Source: an uncultured Bacteroidales bacterium
GTDB taxonomy: Bacteria; Bacteroidota; Bacteroidia; Bacteroidales; P3
Direction: 5' to 3'
NCBI GenBank assembly: GCA_905234695.1
Contig: CAJOHZ010000009.1
Span: 1-63,661 of the forward strand
DNA length: 63,661 nt
Shown here: one piece after another, positions 24,937 to 34,263 of the stretch
Position numbering within the stretch: position 1 is the stretch's first letter
Layout: each line of letters starts with the position of its first letter
The notes under the pieces: model-generated
The model's database searches: none
Seen by the model: only the letters and a program-made list of their open reading frames with translations
What the model was told of the DNA's origin: nothing
Made by a program: the position numbers and the translations under genes

Positions 24937-25770
24937 ATGAAAAAGACAATTATCCTAATGTTTATGTGTGCATCTGTGTTCTGCGCCATAGCGCAGAACA
25001 CAGACCGTCCGGGCTGGACATCCAACACCCCAAAGGCGGGAAACAACACATATCTGTATGTAGTGGAACGTGCCAGTGGCACTTCCGAAAATGAAGCCAG
25101 GAACAACGCTTTGGCACAAGTCTATCGCACCACAATGATGCGTATAGGTGCTGTGGTATCGTGGGATGAAATCAACAATAGCCTCCAGTCCGGAGAGGAT
25201 TGGGGTACCGTGTCGATGAAATACAACATCCCTGTCAACAAAGTATGTGAGTACATCGAACAGGTACAGAACGGTTACATGGTGATTGTTCTTTGCCAGG
25301 TGGCAAAGTCCGGCAATGTGTATCCTGAGTGGGATGAGTTTTCCGGATGCAATGACGTGAAGACATACAACAACGGGACTGCTTTGCTAAAATCCGCATT
25401 GTTGCCCGGACTCGGCCAGATGGGCAAGAACCGCGTCGGGTCAGGTGTATCCACTCTGCTGGGGGAAGTAGTGCTGGTGGGTGGCGGTGTCGGATCCTAT
25501 TACATGGCCAACAGGATGCTGGCAACCATGCAGAACTATCAGACATCATTAACCACATTCAAGACTGCAAAGAAATACTACAACATGTGGCGTACAGCCA
25601 ACATCGCCGCCTACTCGGCAGCCGGGGCACTCTATGTATGGAATTTATACCGGGCATACTCCATCAAACCAAAATACAAAAAGGATAAGAGTTCGCTTAC
25701 ATTCCATCCTGCACTACTGCCTGTCGAGGACGAATTATCAGCCGGGTTTGGTATAACACTTAACTTTTAA
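24937..25770 (+). CDS. Exported protein, paralogue B with hydrophobic C-terminal domain
   Basis: This 277-residue protein has the signal peptide MKKTIILMFMCASVFCAIAQ. Residues about 22-135 repeat the module of the preceding gene (PGWTSNTPKAGNNTYLYVVERASG, IPVNKVCEYIEQ, MVIVLCQVAKSGNVYPEW, GC). The C-terminal half is new: ALLKSALLPGLGQMGKNRVGSG, then two hydrophobic spans, a layout like DUF5683-type membrane proteins. ATG 24937 lies 12 bp after the upstream stop; the frame open from 24916 has no upstream signal peptide. It probably anchors the group in the membrane. Confidence 0.7.
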   Translation: MKKTIILMFMCASVFCAIAQNTDRPGWTSNTPKAGNNTYLYVVERASGTSENEARNNALAQVYRTTMMRIGAVVSWDEINNSLQSGEDWGTVSMKYNIPVNKVCEYIEQVQNGYMVIVLCQVAKSGNVYPEWDEFSGCNDVKTYNNGTALLKSALLPGLGQMGKNRVGSGVSTLLGEVVLVGGGVGSYYMANRMLATMQNYQTSLTTFKTAKKYYNMWRTANIAAYSAAGALYVWNLYRAYSIKPKYKKDKSSLTFHPALLPVEDELSAGFGITLNF

Positions 25771-25774
25771 TATT

Positions 25775-27385
25775 ATGAAGAAAAAACATATTCTCATTTT
25801 AGCATTCGCAGCAGTGGTGTTGTCTTTTGTGGCTGCCTGTGTAAAAGACCTTGAAGAAGAGGGTGTGTACAGTACTACAGAATATATAGGTACGGTGGTG
25901 GAGAAAAGCACTATGCAACCCATCAAGGGTGTGAATGTGCAGGTAACCGACGGGACACACGTCCACGCGTCCGCCGTGACGGATGCCCTCGGAAAGTTCC
26001 TCTTGAAGGACATCAACTTCGACGAGGTGAACAAAAATTACTACCTCTGGCTGGACGGTTCAGCAGTAGACCTCCCATCAGCGCAAGAAACGCTCAAGGG
26101 ATTAGGTCGAAAGACATACGATTACAAGAAATTGATTCTGTATGACAAAACGGATGTTTCGCTGTTGCCGACGGTCATTACTGGAGAAATTGATGTTCAC
26201 ACAGCCACGAGTGCATCAGTTAGCGGTAATGTAACTCGCATGGGTAATAGAGCGGTAACAGAAAGGGGGATTTGCTTTGCCACACATCAAACCCCAACAA
26301 CTGAAGATTTAAAAAAAACTGCAGGTTCCGGATTGGGATCTTTTACATGTGAACTATCTGGATTAACGAAAAGTACTACTTATTATGTTAGAGCTTATGC
26401 GAAAAATAGCATCGGAACTTCTTATGGACAGCAGAAAACGGTTACAACACCTGATGGGTTACCGACTGTAACCATCAATTCAGTAACCAATATTACCGCC
26501 AATAGTGCAGTTTGTGGTGGCAGCATTACAAACGATGGTGGATTTGCTGTATCTGATAAAGGATTGGTTTGGAGTACTTCACAATATCCTACATTAAGCG
26601 ACAATCATCTTAGTTTAGGTAGTGGAAATTCCTCTTTCACAGGCTCAATGAGCAACCTTACGATTAGCACAACATACTATGTTCGTGCCTATGCAATCAA
26701 TAGTCAAGGAACGGCTTATAGTTCGCAAAAAACATTCACTACAAAAAATGGACTTCCTGTTGTCACCACAATTGTTCCGACTCGCGCCGGGACCACAGTG
26801 ACTTCGGGAGGCAATGTGACGAACAATGGTGGATACCCTGTTACGGCACGTGGTATATGTTACGGACTTACTCCTAATCCAGACCTCTCCTCTTCTCACA
26901 ATCACACAAATAATGGGTCTGGTAATGGATCCTACTCATCTACATTTGAGATGCCTGTGGCTGGTGTCTATTATGTAAGAGCATATGCAACGAATGAAAA
27001 TGGCACTTCCTATGGTGAGCAGAAAACAATAGATCATCCATACTATGATTTACCAACATTCACCTATGGAGGTCGCACCTACCGTGTAGCGCCGGGATCC
27101 ACATCTATTTACTGTCAAAGTGATGCCGTAGTATATTGTCGAAATATGACATTATATGGATTCACGGATTGGAGACTACCATCAAAAGATGAATTATACC
27201 AGATGTATGTTTACGCTAATACCATAGGAGGATTTAGCAATGAACCTTACTGGAGCAGTACTCAACATCATTATGATGGAAGTACAGGTAGTTATTACTA
27301 TTACGTAAACTTTTCAGGAGGGTCTATTAGTTATTCACATGCATCAGCATTATACCGTTATCGAGCCATTCGGGTGGAAGAATAA
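25775..27385 (+). CDS. Lipoprotein with FnIII-like repeats and DUF1566 C-terminal domain
   Basis: This 536-residue protein has a lipoprotein signal (MKKKHILILAFAAVVLSFVAAC). A carboxypeptidase-like regulatory segment comes first (TVVEKSTMQPIKGVNVQVTDGT). Three repeats of about 90 residues follow with TTYYVRAYAxNSxGTSYGxQKT and ITNDGGFAVSDKGLVWS motifs, then a DUF1566-type end domain (FTDWRLPSKDELYQMY ... EPYWSSTQHH ... RYRAIRVEE). The repeats are AT-rich, unlike the 5' third, which suggests acquisition or recombination. Start 25775 is 4 bp after the previous stop. Likely displayed at the cell surface. Confidence 0.75.
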   Translation: MKKKHILILAFAAVVLSFVAACVKDLEEEGVYSTTEYIGTVVEKSTMQPIKGVNVQVTDGTHVHASAVTDALGKFLLKDINFDEVNKNYYLWLDGSAVDLPSAQETLKGLGRKTYDYKKLILYDKTDVSLLPTVITGEIDVHTATSASVSGNVTRMGNRAVTERGICFATHQTPTTEDLKKTAGSGLGSFTCELSGLTKSTTYYVRAYAKNSIGTSYGQQKTVTTPDGLPTVTINSVTNITANSAVCGGSITNDGGFAVSDKGLVWSTSQYPTLSDNHLSLGSGNSSFTGSMSNLTISTTYYVRAYAINSQGTAYSSQKTFTTKNGLPVVTTIVPTRAGTTVTSGGNVTNNGGYPVTARGICYGLTPNPDLSSSHNHTNNGSGNGSYSSTFEMPVAGVYYVRAYATNENGTSYGEQKTIDHPYYDLPTFTYGGRTYRVAPGSTSIYCQSDAVVYCRNMTLYGFTDWRLPSKDELYQMYVYANTIGGFSNEPYWSSTQHHYDGSTGSYYYYVNFSGGSISYSHASALYRYRAIRVEE

Positions 27386-27405
27386 TTCTATTTCTTCCAA
27401 TAAAA

Positions 27406-27440
27406 GGGGTAAGTAGTTCATTTGCTTACCCCATTTATTT
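27406..27440 (+). terminator. Terminator after the exported-protein operon
   Basis: GGGGTAAG (27406-27413) pairs with CTTACCCC (27425-27432), then ATTTATTT. The rest of the gap to 27641 shows no convincing gene. Confidence 0.8.
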
Positions 27441-27640
27441 GTGTAGCATCCAGACAAAAAGGAATAGTCTAAATCTAGCAGCAATAAAGTACATCTCCCC
27501 ATGCCCCCAACCCTTCTTCAATCGACATCAATAGCGGCACACAGTTATTTGACAGTGTATGCCACTGCCACACAGTGTTCAAGGAGGTATTCGGGGGCAC
27601 ATTTTCCACAGACATGACGTTCAAGATAAAGTAATCTTCC

Positions 27641-29116
27641 ATGATAAAAAGAATGAAACACGCAGCAATAATCATCCTCGCGCTCTTGATGTCCGGCACG
27701 GTGTCGGCACAGACCGAACGGGAGAAGTACGAGGCCGCAAAACGGCAGGCAATGGGTCAGTATGCCTCACAAAGGAAGAAGGCGATGGCAGAGTATGCCG
27801 CATTCCGCAAGAAGGCCAACGAGGAGTATGCCAAGTTTATGCAGGAGGCCTGGGAGGCCATGCGGGTGAGCAAAGGAGAGAAACCGCCCGCACAGCCCAA
27901 ACCGAAAAGAGCCCCCGAGGCAGTACCCGACAAACTACCGCCCGCGACCCCACTACCTACCCCTATCGTGGCACCTTCACCCCGTCAAGTGCCTCCACCG
28001 CCTGCTCCAGAGGTGGAAATCCCCGAGCCGGCACCCACGGTGCCGACAATGTCGTTTGCCATGTACAGCACCTCCTGTACCGTCCACGCTTCAGACGACT
28101 TGCGGTTCACCCTTCCCTCCCTGAACGAGAAGAGCATCGCGGAGACATGGAAAGTCCTCTCGACAGAAAAGTACGACGGGCTGCTGCATGACTGTTTGGA
28201 ACAGCGCAAAAAACTGAACCTCTCTGACTGGGGCTACATACGGCTGCTGAAGAACATGAGCGAGCGACTGCTGGGCAAGGGTGGCAACGAGGCCGTCCTG
28301 ATGCAGATGTACCTCCTTACCCAGTCGGGCATGAAGGTACGCATGGCCCGAGCAAACGGGCGGCTGGTGCTGTTGGTCCCCTTTGACCACAACCTCTACG
28401 ACTACTCGTTTATCACTCTCGACGGCGACCGCTACTATGCGCTCGACAAGAACCTCTCGGGCAACATCGAGGTATGCAAGGTGGCCTATCCCCAAGAGCA
28501 GGTGGCCAGCATCGTGATGCGCGAGCTGCCCGCGCTGGCCTACAAGCCCGCTGCCAAGCGGACCTTTGAGGCCCGCCAGTTCGGCACCCTGCGGGCGGAA
28601 GTGGCGGGCAACAAGAACCTGGTGGACTTCCTCAACGACTACCCCGTCTCGTCGGCATGGGAATGCTACGCCAATGCCTCGCTGAGCAAGGAACTGAAAG
28701 AGGCCCTTTACCCCGCCCTGCGGGCGCAAATCAGAGGCAAGAGCCAGAAGAAGGCCGCCCACATGCTGCTGGACTTCGTGCAGACGGCTTTCGACTATGC
28801 CACCGACCAGGATCAGTTCGGCTATGAGCGTCCCCTGTTCGGCGACGAGAGTTTCTTCTACCCCAAGAACGACTGTGAAGACCGCTCCATCCTCTACAGC
28901 ATCCTGGTGCGTGACCTGCTGGGGCTGGAGGTAGTGTTGGTGCATTGGGAGGGTCATCTTGGCACGGCGGTGCATTTCACCGACGAGGTAGAGGGCGATT
29001 ACTTCACCATTGACGGCAAGCGGTACGTGGTGTGCGACCCCACCTATATAGGTGCCCCCGTGGGATTGACGATGCCCCAGTTCAAAAACGCCAAGGCCAG
29101 GATTGTACGCCTATGA
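27641..29116 (+). CDS. Exported transglutaminase-like protein
   Basis: This 491-residue protein has a signal peptide ending in TVSAQ. A charged coiled-coil segment follows (REKYEAAKRQAMGQYASQRKKAMAEYAAFRKKANEEYAKFMQEA), then a Pro-rich linker (about 90-140), a middle domain and a C-terminal transglutaminase-like fold. The catalytic set is visible: Cys in PKNDCEDRSIL, His in GHLGTAVHF and Asp in VCDPTY. Such folds cut or crosslink peptides; the substrate is unknown. Met 27641 or Met 27653 may be the start. It overlaps the next gene by ATGA. Confidence 0.72.
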   Translation: MIKRMKHAAIIILALLMSGTVSAQTEREKYEAAKRQAMGQYASQRKKAMAEYAAFRKKANEEYAKFMQEAWEAMRVSKGEKPPAQPKPKRAPEAVPDKLPPATPLPTPIVAPSPRQVPPPPAPEVEIPEPAPTVPTMSFAMYSTSCTVHASDDLRFTLPSLNEKSIAETWKVLSTEKYDGLLHDCLEQRKKLNLSDWGYIRLLKNMSERLLGKGGNEAVLMQMYLLTQSGMKVRMARANGRLVLLVPFDHNLYDYSFITLDGDRYYALDKNLSGNIEVCKVAYPQEQVASIVMRELPALAYKPAAKRTFEARQFGTLRAEVAGNKNLVDFLNDYPVSSAWECYANASLSKELKEALYPALRAQIRGKSQKKAAHMLLDFVQTAFDYATDQDQFGYERPLFGDESFFYPKNDCEDRSILYSILVRDLLGLEVVLVHWEGHLGTAVHFTDEVEGDYFTIDGKRYVVCDPTYIGAPVGLTMPQFKNAKARIVRL

Positions 29117-29646
29117 GGACAAAAAGGTTTGGTTTATACCTGTTGGTATTGGGCTCATTGGTGATGACAGGCTGCCACCATCGGCAGACGCCGCCAGCGA
29201 CGGCGACGGACAGCGTGCCGGACACTGTCCAGGTAAAGGCATCGGAAAATCCGGAATATTCAGAACCGGAACAGAAAACGCCTCAGTTATATCGACTGCA
29301 GGGCGACACCGCCACGCGGGTGGACTTCGCCGCTTTCCGCCGTCGGCAGACGGTGTTCTACACCGCCGAGCAGATTGCGGGCGAGTGGGTGCAAGGGACG
29401 TTGCATGAGGTGTACCGTGCCGACGGCACAGGCCTCAGCTGGGACACAGAGGATGACGTGGGCCGCGAGGAGGGGAAACAGTTCCGCTGGACGCTCGACA
29501 GTAACCAGCTGCGCGTCGTCTATCCCATCGCCACCGGCGGAGTGGTGCCGCGGGACTATTTCGTCACTTTTGCCGACGACGAGTCGCTGGTCTACAAAGA
29601 CGGTTTCGGCACCTCGTACATGTGGGACAAGATACCGAAAGAATAA
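29113..29646 (+). CDS. Small lipoprotein translationally coupled to the transglutaminase-like gene
   Basis: This 177-residue protein starts MRTKRFGLYLLVLGSLVMTGC (lipobox Cys 21). A Thr/Pro/Ser/Glu linker follows, then a domain with RRQTVFYTAEQIAGEWVQGTLHEVYRADGTGLSWDTEDDV...FRWTLDSNQLRVVYP. That has the look of a lipocalin-like beta sheet (GEW...G..L.F..DG.....), as in DUF families of small Bacteroidales lipoproteins. It starts inside the stop of the previous gene, so the two are made together. The earlier frame start at 29032 overlaps that gene and has no signal peptide. Confidence 0.7.
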   Translation: MRTKRFGLYLLVLGSLVMTGCHHRQTPPATATDSVPDTVQVKASENPEYSEPEQKTPQLYRLQGDTATRVDFAAFRRRQTVFYTAEQIAGEWVQGTLHEVYRADGTGLSWDTEDDVGREEGKQFRWTLDSNQLRVVYPIATGGVVPRDYFVTFADDESLVYKDGFGTSYMWDKIPKE

Positions 29647-29668
29647 GGTTCGGATTAGCGCTTAGTAC

Positions 29669-30412
29669 TTACCGTAGGGAGTCGATGTGTTTTCGGACTT
29701 TCTGGCGGTCGGTAGAGAAGGTGAGGACAGCTAAGGCATGCTCATAGTTTTCGGGGTCGTAGCAGTGGAGGTAGGCATCCTTGAGGAAGTCGACCTGTGT
29801 GGAACTGAATGTCATAGTGCTGGTGATGCGGGCTATCTGCGCGGCAGTGAAAGGCAGGCCGTTGGAGAGAAGGCCTCTGGCGGTGGTGAGTTTTTCTTTG
29901 TCGAAGGACTGCCGGTTGATGAGCACAATCATCTCGTCGACCCAGGCATCCGATACGGTGGCCGGCGCCGGAGGCTCAATGACGGGCGGCGTAGGCGGTA
30001 TGGACGGGGTTGGCGGCATGACGGCAGGCTGTCCGTCGTATACATAATCATCCCGCTGCATGGTCTGGAGGCTGAGCTGCTGATTCCGATCATCGTAGTT
30101 GACAGACACAGGGGTGCCCTCCAGGGTGGCAAAGACCTGTATGATGGCTGCCTTGCGGGCTGGATGGGTAAGGACGACGATGGCCTCCTGCATGTAGCCA
30201 TCGAGATTGTCGACAACCACCTGGGTGCGGGGGGCGTTGTTCATCAAATCTCCATTGAGATAGACATGGAACACCTCGCCATGACGAGATTCAAAAACAA
30301 TGGAAGGCGTCGCGGGCGGAGGGGTTTGGATGCTGCCATGACTGCCACGGGGCTGTGCCGAGAGGGTGGACAACGAGAGAAGGACAAGAAGGGTGAGAAG
30401 GAGCTTTTTCAT
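29669..30412 (-). CDS. Exported DUF4476-domain protein
   Basis: This 247-residue protein has the signal peptide MKKLLLTLLVLLSLSTLSAQ. An N-terminal strand domain follows (IVFESRHGEVFHVYLNGDLMNNAPRTQVVVDNLDG), then a Pro-rich linker (about 137-155). The C-terminal DUF4476 domain is helical (VDEMIVLINRQSFDKEKLTTARGLLSNGLPFTAAQIARITSTMTFSSTQVDFLKDAYLHCYDPENY). DUF4476 proteins are exported and common in Bacteroidota; their function is not known. It is convergent with the lipoprotein gene at 29113. Confidence 0.8.
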   Translation of the reverse strand: MKKLLLTLLVLLSLSTLSAQPRGSHGSIQTPPPATPSIVFESRHGEVFHVYLNGDLMNNAPRTQVVVDNLDGYMQEAIVVLTHPARKAAIIQVFATLEGTPVSVNYDDRNQQLSLQTMQRDDYVYDGQPAVMPPTPSIPPTPPVIEPPAPATVSDAWVDEMIVLINRQSFDKEKLTTARGLLSNGLPFTAAQIARITSTMTFSSTQVDFLKDAYLHCYDPENYEHALAVLTFSTDRQKVRKHIDSLR

Positions 30413-30484
30413 GGATAGATTGTATTATCGTTGATATATTGATACGATTAGCGGTTAGTCCTGCGGCAGCCTTTTAGTTTATCA

Positions 30485-32665
30485 TCACCTCGCGTCGTCG
30501 AGGGCTTTCTGCATCTCCCGTATCTGGTCGCGGTACTTGGCGGCGGCAAGGAAGTCCATCTCTTTGGCGGCTTGCTGCATCTTGCGCTGGGTGTCGCGTA
30601 TCTCCTTGCGCAATTGGGTTTTCGTCATGTTGGTGTACTGCATTGAGGGATCTTCTGCCACGGCGGAGTAGTCTTCGGCGGCTTGGTCGGCCTCGGCGGC
30701 TTCGGGCAGCGCCTGCGGCGTATGGTGCGCGAGGTGCTTGTAGTCGGCCGTGCCGGGGTGCGCCGGGGTGTTGAGGGCGTAGGGCGAGGCGGCGATATTC
30801 GGGATGTTGGGTCGCTGCTGGTAGATGTCCACCGGGGAGGAGTTCTGCTCGGCAGCCCGCTCGATGACGCTGGTGGAGCCGATGATGGCTTCGGTGCTCT
30901 TGACTATCTGACGGGGCACAATGCCGTGCTCCATATTGTAACGTATCTGTTTTTCGCGGTGGCGGTTGGTCTCGTCGATGGCGCGTTGCATGCTGCCGGT
31001 GATGGTGTCGCCGTAGAGGATGGCCTTGCTATGCACGTTACGGGCAGCGCGCCCGATGGTCTGGATGAGGGCTCTGTCGCTACGCAGGAACCCCTCCTTG
31101 TCGGCGTCGAGGATGGCCACCAGCGACACCTCGGGCAGGTCCAGCCCTTCGCGCAGCAGGTTGACGCCCACCAGCACGTCGAAGACCCCCATGCGCAGGT
31201 CGCGCATAATCTCCACCCGCTCCAGCGTGTCCACGTCGGAGTGGATGTATTTGCTGCGGATACCCAGGTTGATGAGGTAGGAGGTCATCTCCTCGGCCAT
31301 GCGTTTGGTGAGGGTGGTGACGAGCACGCGCTCCTGCTTGTATACGGTTTTCTCGATTTCGTCAAGCAGGTCGTCGACCTGGTTGACGGCGGGGCGCACC
31401 TCGACCACGGGGTCGAGCAGTCCCGTGGGGCGGATGACTTGCTCAACGACCACCCCCTCGGCCTCCTGCAGTTCGTATTTGGCCGGGGTGGCGCTGATAT
31501 AGATAGTCTGGCCGGTGAGTTGGTAGAACTCGTCGTAAGTCAGCGGTCGGTTGTCAAGTGCCGAGGGCAGGCGGAAACCGTATTCCACCAGCGCGGTCTT
31601 GCGGGATCGGTCGCCACCGTACATGGCCCCGATTTGGGGCACGGTGACGTGACTCTCGTCCACCACCAGCAGGAAATCGTCGGGGAAGTAATCGATGAGG
31701 CAGAAAGGGCGCGAGCCGGCCGAACGGCCGTCGAAATAACGCGAGTAGTTCTCGATGCCGCTGCAATAACCCACCTCCTGAATCATCTCGACATCGTAGT
31801 TTACCCGCTCCTCCAGCCGCTTGGCTTCGAGGTTCTTGTCGATAGAGTAGAAATAGTCGCGTTGGGCGTACATGTCCTGCTGTATCTGGTGCAGGGCGCT
31901 GGCCATGTTCTCTTTGGAGGTGAGGAAGTTGCTGGCAGGGTAGATGGTGACCTCCTGCAACTGGTCTATCCGGTGGCCACTGACGGGGTCGAAACTCTCT
32001 AGCGACTCTATCTCATCGTCCCAGAAGCAGATGCGGTAGCAGAAGTCGGCGAAGGAGGGAAATACGTCCACTGTGTCGCCCTTGACGCGGAAGCGGCCGT
32101 TGATGAATTCGATTTCGTTGCGGACATACTGTCCGTCAAGCAGCAGCATCAGCAGGCTGTCGCGGGTGATGCGGTCACCGGCCTTTAGGTGGATGGTGCC
32201 GCGTTTGAACTCCTCGGGGTTGCCGATGCCATATATGCAGCTGACGGAGCAGACCACGATGACGTCGCGCCGTCCGCTGAGCAGGGCCGACGAGGCACGC
32301 AGGCGTAGCTTGTCCAGGTCGTCGTTGATGTCCAGGTCTTTCTCGATATAGGTGTTGGTGGCCGGGATGTAGGCCTCGGGCTGGTAGTAGTCGTAGTAGC
32401 TCACGAAGTACTCCACGGCGTTGTTGGGGAAGAACTGCTTGAACTCGCCGTAAAGTTGGGCGGCCAGCGTCTTGTTGTGGCTCATCACCAGCGTGGGACG
32501 GTTGAGTTGGGCAATGACGTTGGCCACGGTGAAGGTCTTGCCGCTACCGGTGACCCCTTGCAGCACTTGTGCCCGTTGGCCGCGGCGCACCCCTTCCACC
32601 AGCTGCCGTATGGCTTCTGGCTGGTCGCCCATGGGAGCGAAGTCTGATTTGAGGTCGAAGTTCAT
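30485..32665 (-). CDS. uvrB: Excinuclease ABC subunit B (UvrB)
   Basis: This 726-residue protein carries Walker A GVTGSGKT (residues about 37-44), the beta-hairpin region [21 protein letters not shown], motif [19 protein letters not shown] and the helicase end [10 protein letters not shown]...[32 protein letters not shown]-terminal UVR motif for UvrC binding is also present ([18 protein letters not shown]). It is 40-50 residues longer than usual because of a Pro/Ala/His-rich linker (about 600-670) before the UVR domain. It loads at DNA damage with UvrA, encoded at 54396. Confidence 0.97.
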   Translation of the reverse strand: MNFDLKSDFAPMGDQPEAIRQLVEGVRRGQRAQVLQGVTGSGKTFTVANVIAQLNRPTLVMSHNKTLAAQLYGEFKQFFPNNAVEYFVSYYDYYQPEAYIPATNTYIEKDLDINDDLDKLRLRASSALLSGRRDVIVVCSVSCIYGIGNPEEFKRGTIHLKAGDRITRDSLLMLLLDGQYVRNEIEFINGRFRVKGDTVDVFPSFADFCYRICFWDDEIESLESFDPVSGHRIDQLQEVTIYPASNFLTSKENMASALHQIQQDMYAQRDYFYSIDKNLEAKRLEERVNYDVEMIQEVGYCSGIENYSRYFDGRSAGSRPFCLIDYFPDDFLLVVDESHVTVPQIGAMYGGDRSRKTALVEYGFRLPSALDNRPLTYDEFYQLTGQTIYISATPAKYELQEAEGVVVEQVIRPTGLLDPVVEVRPAVNQVDDLLDEIEKTVYKQERVLVTTLTKRMAEEMTSYLINLGIRSKYIHSDVDTLERVEIMRDLRMGVFDVLVGVNLLREGLDLPEVSLVAILDADKEGFLRSDRALIQTIGRAARNVHSKAILYGDTITGSMQRAIDETNRHREKQIRYNMEHGIVPRQIVKSTEAIIGSTSVIERAAEQNSSPVDIYQQRPNIPNIAASPYALNTPAHPGTADYKHLAHHTPQALPEAAEADQAAEDYSAVAEDPSMQYTNMTKTQLRKEIRDTQRKMQQAAKEMDFLAAAKYRDQIREMQKALDDAR

Positions 32666-32676
32666 TTTTTAGTATT

Positions 32677-34254
32677 CTAGGCAATTCTGGATTTTAGTTT
32701 ATCAATCACATTTATCCCGTCGAGGGCGGAGGAGACGATGCCGCCGGCATATCCGGCGCCCTCGCCGCAGGGGTAGAGCCCCCGCAGTTGGGGATGCTGC
32801 ATGTCGCTGTCGCGGGGGATGCGCGCAGGCGAGCTGGTGCGGCTCTCCACGGCCAGCACGCTGGCCTGGTCGGTATAGTATCCGTGCATCTTGCGGTCGA
32901 AGTCGCGCAGTCCCTGCTGCAGGCATTTCGTCACGAACGGGGGCAGCAACTCGTGTACCGGTGCGTTGAGGGTCTCGCCCATGAAGTTGCTCCGGTTGTT
33001 GTCGCGGCTGCTCCTCCCTTGGCAGAAGTCGGTGAGCCTTTGGAGGGGGGCGGTGGCGGGACTGCCGACGGCTTGGAAGATGGCCCGTTCGACATCCTGC
33101 TGGAAGCGCAGCAGGGCCAATTCGCCGTGGCAGGCATACTGTGGCACATCGGCGGGCGACACCGTCACCGCGATGCCACTGTTGGCGTAGGGTGAGTTGC
33201 GGCGCGAGTTGCTCATGCCGTTGACCACCTGTTGTCCCTCGCCGGTGGCTGCCGGCACAATCATGCCGCCTGGGCACATGCAGAACGAGAACACGCCGTG
33301 CCCCTCCACCTGGGTGGTGAGGCTGTAGGCCGCAGGGGGCAGGAACTTCCGCTGCCGGCTGTTGTGTCCGTCGGCGTGGTATTGTATGTCGTCGATCAGT
33401 TGCTGGGGGTGTTCCACCCGTATGCCCAGCGCGAAGGGCTTGCACTGTAACTGCCAGCCCTTGTGGGCAAACAGTTCGTAGATGTCGCGTGCCGAGTGGC
33501 CGGTGGCTAGCACGACGGCTACGCCGCGGTATTCGCTGCCGTCGGCGCATACCACGCCACGCACATGCAGGCCGTCGCTTGCCGGCTCCGTCAGGATGTC
33601 GGTCACGCGGCTGTTGAAATGGTACTCGCCGCCGTACGCCTCTATGGTGTGGCGCATATTGGCGATAATGCCGCTCAGTCGGTCGGTGCCGATATGGGCG
33701 TGGGCGTCAATCATGATGGCGGGGTCGGCGCCATGTTCCACAAAGCGGTGCAGCACCTCCTGCACGTCGCCCCGCTTGGTGCTGCGGGTGTACAGTTTCC
33801 CGTCCGAGTAGGTGCCTGCGCCGCCTTCGCCGAAACACCAGTTGCTGTCGGGGTTCACGTGGTGTTCCCGGGTGAGCTGTGCGATGTCGTATTTCCGGTC
33901 GCCCACCGCCTTCCCACGTTCGATGATGACGGGCTTCAGCCCCGTCTCCAGTGCCCGCAGGGCGGCGAAGAGGCCCGCGGGGCCGGCCCCCACAATCACC
34001 ACCGCCGGCTGCCGTGAGCAGTCGCGGTAGTCGCCGCGGAAGTCGGGAGCGTGGTAGGGTTCGCCCTCCAGATACACCTCGGCTGCGGTATGGTATACGA
34101 TGCGGCCGCGCCGTGAGTCGAGGCTGCGTCGCCGCAGGGCCACATGCGCCACGCTGTCGGGCTGCAGGGCCAGCTGCCGCGCCACCGCCTGCCGTAGCAG
34201 CGGTTCGGTGCAGTACTCTTCGGGGGTGAGGTCTATGTCAATGAGGCGTGGCAT
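32677..34254 (-). CDS. FAD-dependent oxidoreductase (COG2509-type)
   Basis: This 525-residue protein has an N-terminal domain (1-85), then the dinucleotide fold VVIVGAGPAGLFAALRALE. It also has ERGKAVGDRKYD, the CFGEGGAGTYSDGKLYTRSTKRG motif, VVLATGHSARDIYELF and a terminal FAD-binding GLYPCGEGAGYAGGIVSSALDG. The layout matches the large uncharacterised FAD dehydrogenase family in bacteria. The substrate is unknown. The stop lies 11 bp before the uvrB start, so the two probably share a transcript. Confidence 0.9.
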   Translation of the reverse strand: MPRLIDIDLTPEEYCTEPLLRQAVARQLALQPDSVAHVALRRRSLDSRRGRIVYHTAAEVYLEGEPYHAPDFRGDYRDCSRQPAVVIVGAGPAGLFAALRALETGLKPVIIERGKAVGDRKYDIAQLTREHHVNPDSNWCFGEGGAGTYSDGKLYTRSTKRGDVQEVLHRFVEHGADPAIMIDAHAHIGTDRLSGIIANMRHTIEAYGGEYHFNSRVTDILTEPASDGLHVRGVVCADGSEYRGVAVVLATGHSARDIYELFAHKGWQLQCKPFALGIRVEHPQQLIDDIQYHADGHNSRQRKFLPPAAYSLTTQVEGHGVFSFCMCPGGMIVPAATGEGQQVVNGMSNSRRNSPYANSGIAVTVSPADVPQYACHGELALLRFQQDVERAIFQAVGSPATAPLQRLTDFCQGRSSRDNNRSNFMGETLNAPVHELLPPFVTKCLQQGLRDFDRKMHGYYTDQASVLAVESRTSSPARIPRDSDMQHPQLRGLYPCGEGAGYAGGIVSSALDGINVIDKLKSRIA

Positions 34255-34263
34255 GGGTGTGGT

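Noticed and set aside
27475-27699. Minus-strand ORF of 74 residues ending VLYCC
   Set aside because: It overlaps the start of the transglutaminase-like gene and has no recognisable domain or promoter. A gene remnant is possible but cannot be supported.
30683-32002. 439-residue plus-strand ORF opposite uvrB
   Set aside because: Mirror of a conserved gene with no recognisable domain.
20245-32690. Shared GCCTAGAATA motif before rnr and uvrB
   Set aside because: In uvrB the bases are the last codons and stop of the preceding gene, so the likeness is probably chance.
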